From Cyanobacteria bacterium SBLK (GTDB lineage Bacteria; Cyanobacteriota; Cyanobacteriia; Cyanobacteriales; Spirulinaceae), in contig JAGHZQ010000046.1 of NCBI GenBank assembly GCA_017746715.1, positions 62,001 to 126,000 of the forward strand: a DNA stretch of 64,000 nucleotides, written 5' to 3'. Positions 59,801-64,000 of the stretch are shown here, in pieces; the first letter of the stretch is position 1, and each line of letters begins with the position of its first letter. The notes under the pieces were generated by a model. The model had not been told where the DNA came from and searched no databases. It saw only the letters and a list, made by a program, of their open reading frames with translations. A program made the translations under genes and the position numbers.

Positions 59801-60652
59801 ATGTTTGCTCGCAAAACATTATCGTTACCCGATAATATCCAACTTTCTTATCTAGAGTGGAATCAAGGCAAAGAACCTCTACTTCTCTTACACGGATTAG
59901 CCGATCATGCTTTAGTGTGGCGCAGTTTGGGAGACCATCTTGCCGAAGACTATCACATTATCGCTCCCGATTTGCGAGGTCACGGCGAAACCAGCAAGCC
60001 GAAAGCGGGATATGGTTTTGACGAAGTTATCGGTGATTTACAAGCACTCATCGCGCATTTAAACTGGCACTCCGCTCATGTTTTAGGGCATTCTTGGGGC
60101 GGCAAATTAGGCTGTGTTTGGACGATGCAAAATCCCGAACAAATTCGCAGTTTGATTTTAGTCGATCCGATTTTTATTGGTTCGATGCCGAGTTGGATGA
60201 AATTTACTTTTCCCTTACTCTATCGCGTCTTGCCTTTTTTAAAAGGAATGGGACCTTTTGCCAGCTATGAAGAAGCCGAAAAACAAGCCCGGCAACTCAA
60301 ACAATATCGCAGTTGGACGGATTTCCAAAAACAAGTTTTTCAAGCTGGAATAGAAGAAAAATCCGATGGAACGTGGGGGAGTAAATTTGTTATACCCGCG
60401 CGGGACGGAATTTTTGAAGAAGTTATGAACGTTCCGGGGTTAACGCAATATCTTGATTTACCGGCTTTATTTATCCAACCCAAAGGAGGAGTTAATCGCA
60501 CGGAAATCCAACTCAAACCTTATAAAACTTATTTAACACAATTGCAAATTCGCAAAGTCCCCAGCCATCATTGGGCATTTTTAAGCGAACCGGAAATATT
60601 TAATCAAACCGTGGCGAGTTTTTTGAGAGAAATTGGCAGTTTGCGAAAATAA
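59801..60652 (+). CDS. Alpha/beta hydrolase
   Basis: The 283-residue hydrolase has the classical fold: LLLLHGLADHALVWRSLG (oxyanion region, about 26-43), LGHSWGGKLG with the nucleophile Ser (about 97), an Asp in LILVDPIF, and HHWAF with the catalytic His (about 262). It resembles the haloalkane dehalogenase/epoxide hydrolase group, but the substrate is unknown. No signal peptide is seen. The next gene begins shortly after the stop. Confidence 0.9.
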   Translation: MFARKTLSLPDNIQLSYLEWNQGKEPLLLLHGLADHALVWRSLGDHLAEDYHIIAPDLRGHGETSKPKAGYGFDEVIGDLQALIAHLNWHSAHVLGHSWGGKLGCVWTMQNPEQIRSLILVDPIFIGSMPSWMKFTFPLLYRVLPFLKGMGPFASYEEAEKQARQLKQYRSWTDFQKQVFQAGIEEKSDGTWGSKFVIPARDGIFEEVMNVPGLTQYLDLPALFIQPKGGVNRTEIQLKPYKTYLTQLQIRKVPSHHWAFLSEPEIFNQTVASFLREIGSLRK

Positions 60653-60725
60653 TACTCGCCTCTTGTGGAAAAATGGCCAAAATTCGTTAAATTGGGTTAT
60701 TAGATTTGAGTGTAGGAGTGGAGCT

Positions 60726-61523
60726 TTGAAGAAAGCGAGCCAACCCAGTAAATCGACAAAATTGGCAGGCAATACGGGGCGCGAGATTCCGATCGCCCTG
60801 CGGGAGATGCCGCGATCGCCAACCCCCTCTCGCAGGTGGCTCTGGGTACTGGTGGGAGGAGCGACAGGATTTAGCGCGATCGCCGTTATTATTGCCGTAA
60901 TCTTCTTCAACCGCACCACTCAACCTCTTGCCAATTCTCAAGGACAGCGATCGGCGACAGCTGTTGCCGCACCAGATGACCGTTGGCAAGAAGAGGGAGA
61001 AACCCCTCGAGATAATGTTTTAGGGCATTTGTCCTATGAGGAAGCACCCGTAGAAGAATTGCAGGCAATTACCGCCGATGGCCGAGTTCGCCTGCGTCGT
61101 GCTGCAGCAGAGAAATTTATCCTCATGGCAGAGGCAGCGCGATCGCAGGGCATTGTTCTTTCTGCACTTTCGGGTTATCGCACGGTTGACGAACAAGATA
61201 GCCTCTTTTTTGAGGTGAAAGCACAACGCAAACAAACTCCCGCCGAACGTGCCGAAGTCAGCGCGCCTCCCGGTTATAGCGAACACCATACAGGGTATGC
61301 GATCGACATTGGCGATGGCAGAGCACCCGCAACTCATTTAAGCGTTAATTTTGAAAATACGGCAGCTTTTCGCTGGTTGCAAGAAAATGCCACCCGTTAT
61401 AACTTTGAGTTATCCTTTCCCCGCCATAATCCCCAAGGCATCAGTTACGAACCTTGGCACTGGCGTTTTATCGGGGATATCGACAGTTTAGAAACCTTCT
61501 ACAGAGCGCAAAACCTCGAATAG
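60726..61523 (+). CDS. D-alanyl-D-alanine carboxypeptidase, VanY/LdcB type
   Basis: A 265-residue zinc peptidase that trims peptidoglycan stem peptides. I set the start at TTG 60726, with TAGGAGTGGAG as Shine-Dalgarno; the frame is open to 60633 inside the previous gene. One membrane anchor lies at about residues 38-60 (WLWVLVGGATGFSAIAVIIA), then a periplasmic domain. Zinc and catalytic residues are in SEHHTGYAIDIGD (about 203-215) and YEPWHWRFIG (His, about 243), with ALSGYRTVDEQ before them. Confidence 0.9.
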   Translation: MKKASQPSKSTKLAGNTGREIPIALREMPRSPTPSRRWLWVLVGGATGFSAIAVIIAVIFFNRTTQPLANSQGQRSATAVAAPDDRWQEEGETPRDNVLGHLSYEEAPVEELQAITADGRVRLRRAAAEKFILMAEAARSQGIVLSALSGYRTVDEQDSLFFEVKAQRKQTPAERAEVSAPPGYSEHHTGYAIDIGDGRAPATHLSVNFENTAAFRWLQENATRYNFELSFPRHNPQGISYEPWHWRFIGDIDSLETFYRAQNLE

Positions 61524-61599
61524 CAAACAGTTATAAGCGATCGGCGATCGCTGAAGTCAATGCTTTTGTCCCAAACCCTAAACCCCAAACTCTAAAACA

Positions 61600-62415
61600 A
61601 TGCCCGATTACGAACTAGAAAGCCGAGAATGGTGGGTAGAACGATGGCTGGCATTATTGGATTCCTATCGTTTTAAAAAACGATTGGAACGCGCGAGAAA
61701 ATATGCCAATGAAGGAAATGTCCTCGGGATTGAATTTAGCGGCGCTCGCGTGCTGGCACGGGTTAAAGGAAGCGAACCCGAACCCTATCAAGTTTCCCTA
61801 TCATTAAGTCCATTCAGCAATGAAGATTGGGGCTTTATCGTCGAAACGCTATCGGAGAAAGCCATTTATTCGGCGCAATTATTAGCAGGAGAAATGCCGG
61901 CCAATATTGAAGAAGTTTTTACGGCTAACGGATTAAATTTATTTCCTTTTTCATTAGCCGATATTCATTCGCGTTGCACTTGTCCCGATAAAGCCAATCC
62001 TTGCAAGCATATCGGGGCGGTGTATTACGATCTGGCCGATCGCTTTAGCGAAGATCCGTTTGTTTTGTTTCAGTTGCGCGGACGCACGAAAGAACAACTT
62101 TTAGAAACTTTGCGCCAGTTGCGCGGTAAGGGCATTAAAAATCGTCGGGATGGGACGGCGAAGAAAAAACAAGTCGCAACCAAACAAGTCACCAAAACGC
62201 CGTTAACCTTGGCGGGATTTTGGGATTATAGCGAACCGTTAGCGTCTTCTTTAGTGGCGATCGCCCCCTCTCCAGACGCGAAAAGCATTTTAGAAATATT
62301 GGGAAATTTGCCTTTACCCGCACCGGAAGCGGCAATGATTAAACAATATTTGGAGATTGCCTATCGAGAAGCCTCCCAACAAGCGATCGCGACGGCATTA
62401 AATCGCGAGGAATAA
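61600..62415 (+). CDS. SWIM zinc-finger protein
   Basis: The 271-residue protein contains a SWIM finger, RCTCPDKANPCKHIGAVYYD (about 127-146; CxC-x6-CxH), which binds zinc and often DNA or protein. The N-terminal part starts YELESREWWVERWLALLDSY, typical of SWIM proteins that accompany SNF2-type helicases in bacteria. No helicase is in the window. The remaining C terminus is helical and not diagnostic. Confidence 0.9.
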   Translation: MPDYELESREWWVERWLALLDSYRFKKRLERARKYANEGNVLGIEFSGARVLARVKGSEPEPYQVSLSLSPFSNEDWGFIVETLSEKAIYSAQLLAGEMPANIEEVFTANGLNLFPFSLADIHSRCTCPDKANPCKHIGAVYYDLADRFSEDPFVLFQLRGRTKEQLLETLRQLRGKGIKNRRDGTAKKKQVATKQVTKTPLTLAGFWDYSEPLASSLVAIAPSPDAKSILEILGNLPLPAPEAAMIKQYLEIAYREASQQAIATALNREE

Positions 62416-62429
62416 AAAAAGAGAAAAAA

Positions 62430-62456
62430 AGTCCCGGAGTTAAACTCCGGGGACTA
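62430..62456. repeat. Stem-loop repeat AGTCCCGGAGTT/AACTCCGGGGACT
   Basis: AGTCCCGGAGTT and AACTCCGGGGACT pair with one bulged base and sit 15 bases after the SWIM gene stop. It resembles a dispersed palindromic repeat of cyanobacteria and could act as a terminator; U-tract absent on the plus strand. Confidence 0.6.
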
Positions 62457-62548
62457 ACCAGGGTGCATCTACCATTACTCTCTTCTCTGCGAAGAAGGCT
62501 CATCCGGAAAATCTCAAATTTTTTTTTTCGTTTTGGCATTTCTTCGCT

Positions 62549-62704
62549 TCACTCAAGAATATCCCCCATCATCGCCTCAATATGCGATCCTCCATATGCG
62601 ATCGCCAACCCTTCGAGAAGAGTCTTGCCATCCACCCATCCGACCCAACCAACATCGGCGATCGCAATCCCCTTCTCTTTAAAGTACCAAAAAATCGCAA
62701 GCAC
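62549..62704 (-). other. Possible small gene or fragment, 51 codons
   Basis: A minus-strand frame from GTG 62704 to TGA 62549 reads IFWYFKEKGIAIADVGWVGW, then VDGKTLLEGLAIAYGGSHIE and AMMGDILE. It is compositionally protein-like, unlike the plus-strand frame over it, but it has no ribosome site and no family I know. It may be the end of a decayed gene. Confidence 0.35.
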
Positions 62705-62800
62705 TCATGAAACGGATTAACCCATTGCGAAAAAAATTGCAACGCGAGAATAAGCCAAAATCATTGATAATTGGTAAATTGTTCGTGGTTGATATCAATA

Positions 62801-63103
62801 ATGCAACTGACTCCACAAGAGAAAGATAAGCTCTTAATTTTTACTGCCGCTCTCCTTGCCGAACGACGCAAAGAGAAGGGACTCAAACTCAACTATCCCG
62901 AGGCAGTTGCTTATCTTTCCGCAGCCATTCTCGAAGGTGCCAGAGAAGGACGTACCGTCGCCGAACTCATGGAATACGGCAGAACCCTACTCCGTCGCGA
63001 GGATGTCATGGAAGGCATTCCGGAAATGCTTGTGGAGGTGCAAGTTGAAGCCACCTTTCCTGATGGAACCAAACTCGTCACCGTGCACGATCCAATCTAT
63101 TAA
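62801..63103 (+). CDS. ureA: Urease gamma subunit
   Basis: The 100-residue gamma subunit belongs to the urease heterotrimer that hydrolyses urea to ammonia and CO2. From the ATG at 62801 it has the complete conserved sequence: [60 protein letters not shown] and the final TVHDPIY. ureB and ureC are not downstream, so urease genes are dispersed, as in several cyanobacteria. I see no NtcA site in the upstream region. Confidence 0.95.
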   Translation: MQLTPQEKDKLLIFTAALLAERRKEKGLKLNYPEAVAYLSAAILEGAREGRTVAELMEYGRTLLRREDVMEGIPEMLVEVQVEATFPDGTKLVTVHDPIY

Positions 63104-63166
63104 GACAATGCGCGCTCAGAAGGTTTTTGCTGATAATTTTTTGGCTGACCATTGGAGTTCTCGATC

Positions 63167-63859
63167 GTGAAACTCCCCAAATGGTGGAAACGACTCGGCC
63201 AAATATGCTTCGGTTTGGTTTTTCTTTGGCTGCTGGTTTTATCTTGGCAGTTATATCGCGCCGCATCCCAACCCGTCGAAGCGCTTTTAGTTTTGGGGGG
63301 AAGCATTCGTCGAGAAATCTATGTTGCCGAAGTGAGTCAAGATTATCCCCATGCCAAAATTTTAATCTCTAACGGCTCGCGATCGCCCTGCATTTGGTTG
63401 ATTTTCGATCGCGCCAATGCATCGATGAAAAATGTTTGCCTAGAACGATGCTCTCGCAACACTTTTCGCAACTTTTACTACGCAACCCCCATTTTGAGGA
63501 TGTGGGGAGTCAAACATATCAAACTGATTACCTCAAAAACCCATCTCCCTCGCGCTCTGTGGATGGCACGCATCCATCTGGGGATTCACAAAATCTGGGT
63601 AGAATTAGATATGGCCAAAGAAAAAGGCGTTCCCGGAAATCAGGAGTTTTGGCTCAAAACTGCCGTAGATGTTGCTCGCAGCGGCGCTTGGGCGATCGCG
63701 AGTCTTTTCCTGCCGCCGCCAAAATGCGATCGCATTCAGCCTTTAACTGAGGTCAATATGCCAGCATGGCTGGAAATGGGATTCAAATGCGAACATCAAG
63801 CCAAATTAGATAAAATTATTCAACAACTCCAAGAGCGACAAAAATCCCTAAATCCCTAA
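63167..63859 (+). CDS. YdcF-like (DUF218) membrane-anchored protein
   Basis: The 230-residue protein starts at GTG 63167 (GGAG nine bases before). It has one N-terminal membrane segment (GQICFGLVFLWLLVLSWQLY, about 11-30) and the DUF218 pattern ALLVLGGSIRREIYVAEVS, ILISNGSRSPCIW, NTFRNFYYA and IKLITSKTHLPRALWMA (Ser/His typical of this family). The function is unknown; E. coli YdcF and SanA relatives act in envelope integrity. The ORF track start a few codons earlier uses TTG. Confidence 0.85.
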   Translation: MKLPKWWKRLGQICFGLVFLWLLVLSWQLYRAASQPVEALLVLGGSIRREIYVAEVSQDYPHAKILISNGSRSPCIWLIFDRANASMKNVCLERCSRNTFRNFYYATPILRMWGVKHIKLITSKTHLPRALWMARIHLGIHKIWVELDMAKEKGVPGNQEFWLKTAVDVARSGAWAIASLFLPPPKCDRIQPLTEVNMPAWLEMGFKCEHQAKLDKIIQQLQERQKSLNP

Positions 63860-63870
63860 ATTTTCTCTCC

Positions 63871-63895
63871 CCATTGATAATTCTTATCGGGGAAC
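63871..63895 (+). terminator. Probable weak terminator after YdcF-like gene
   Basis: CCCCATTGATAA and TTATCGGGG form an imperfect stem about 12 bases after the stop. There is no long U-tract. Confidence 0.4.
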
Positions 63896-63933
63896 TATAA
63901 TTGAACCAAGTCTCGCCATCGCCGTTCGTTAAA

Positions 63934-64000
63934 ATGAGTAAGTCTGCCAATCAATTCGCCGTACTTAACAATTTGCTAACCGGGCAAAATATCGTGTTTA
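63934..64000 (+). CDS. Partial gene start at the right edge
   Basis: An ATG at 63934 opens a frame (MSKSANQFAVLNNLLTGQNI and on) that runs off the window. Only 22 codons are visible, so no family can be named, and the start is not supported by a strong ribosome site. Confidence 0.3.
   Translation, partial: MSKSANQFAVLNNLLTGQNIVF

Noticed and set aside
62463..62720. 85-codon plus-strand frame after the SWIM gene
   Set aside because: Unusual composition (Ser, Arg, Ile) with no ribosome site; the opposite strand looks more protein-like.
62760..62800. NtcA site (GTAN8TAC) upstream of ureA
   Set aside because: GTAAATTG is present but no TAC follows at the right spacing.
1..64000. CRISPR array or prophage
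   Set aside because: No regularly spaced repeats of 24-40 bases and no integrase, terminase or structural phage genes were found.

Overview
The window is a stretch of cyanobacterial chromosome. Three things show this: very dense copies of the HIP1 octamer GCGATCGC, phycobilisome core genes (apcA, apcB, apcC) beside a biliverdin reductase, and photosynthetic-type genes such as ndhD, a plant-type [2Fe-2S] ferredoxin and several small families restricted to cyanobacteria (DUF1815, DUF2288, DUF3082, DUF3531). Heptanucleotide tandem repeats, several stem-loop repeats and a rich set of multidomain signalling proteins suggest a larger-genome, probably filamentous or mat-forming lineage; that last point is inference.

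Layout. 0-6 kb: a truncated unknown gene, a xisH-xisI pair with a third small gene, a cysteine desulfurase, a zinc-ribbon protein, a NUDIX hydrolase overlapping a DUF3531 gene, and a sugar-type ABC solute-binding lipoprotein. 6-12 kb: a decayed histidine-kinase tail, a large hybrid sensor kinase, a secreted unknown, an FHA-GAF adenylate cyclase and a saccharopine-dehydrogenase-like protein. 13-14 kb: a TacT-like acetyltransferase toxin with an unusual antitoxin candidate. 14-20 kb: DUF3082, a dynamin-like GTPase, and the TldD/TldE pair. 20-28.9 kb: signalling island (VWA protein, REC-PAS-GGDEF-EAL protein, single-domain response regulator, two tandem Ser/Thr kinases). 29-35 kb: pdhA, DUF1815, ndhD, moaB, thrS.

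35-38 kb looks like a zinc-limitation locus: thrS without a TGS domain, preceded by a near-consensus Zur box, divergent from an FAD oxidoreductase with a cysteine-rich tail, followed by a small unknown and a COG0523 metallochaperone GTPase. 38-46 kb: an ARMT1-like DUF89 protein, hppD, a membrane protein, a Uma2 nuclease plus the stub of a second copy, and a single-chain restriction-modification-specificity protein. 45.7-51 kb: apcABC, an HD-like protein, bvdR, ferredoxin and tRNA-Asp, a pigment and electron-transfer cluster. 51-55 kb: RecB-like nuclease, DUF2288, a 39-residue membrane peptide and pdhC. 55-57.4 kb: cupin, PD-(D/E)XK-like protein, then a graveyard in which a hicB-like gene is interrupted by a 121-bp inverted-repeat element and followed by a COP23-like fragment and an internally deleted GNAT toxin remnant. 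57.4-64 kb: an EF-G, an alpha/beta hydrolase, a VanY-type peptidase, a SWIM-finger protein, ureA, a YdcF-like protein and a gene start cut by the window edge.

The most interesting items are the Zur-linked cluster, the toxin/antitoxin pair with a truncated DUF1778-like antitoxin, the R-M-S fusion, the mobile-element interruption at 56.8 kb and a Pho-box-like repeat array at 20.07-20.12 kb. All names come from reading motifs and recalled family sequences; no database search was run.
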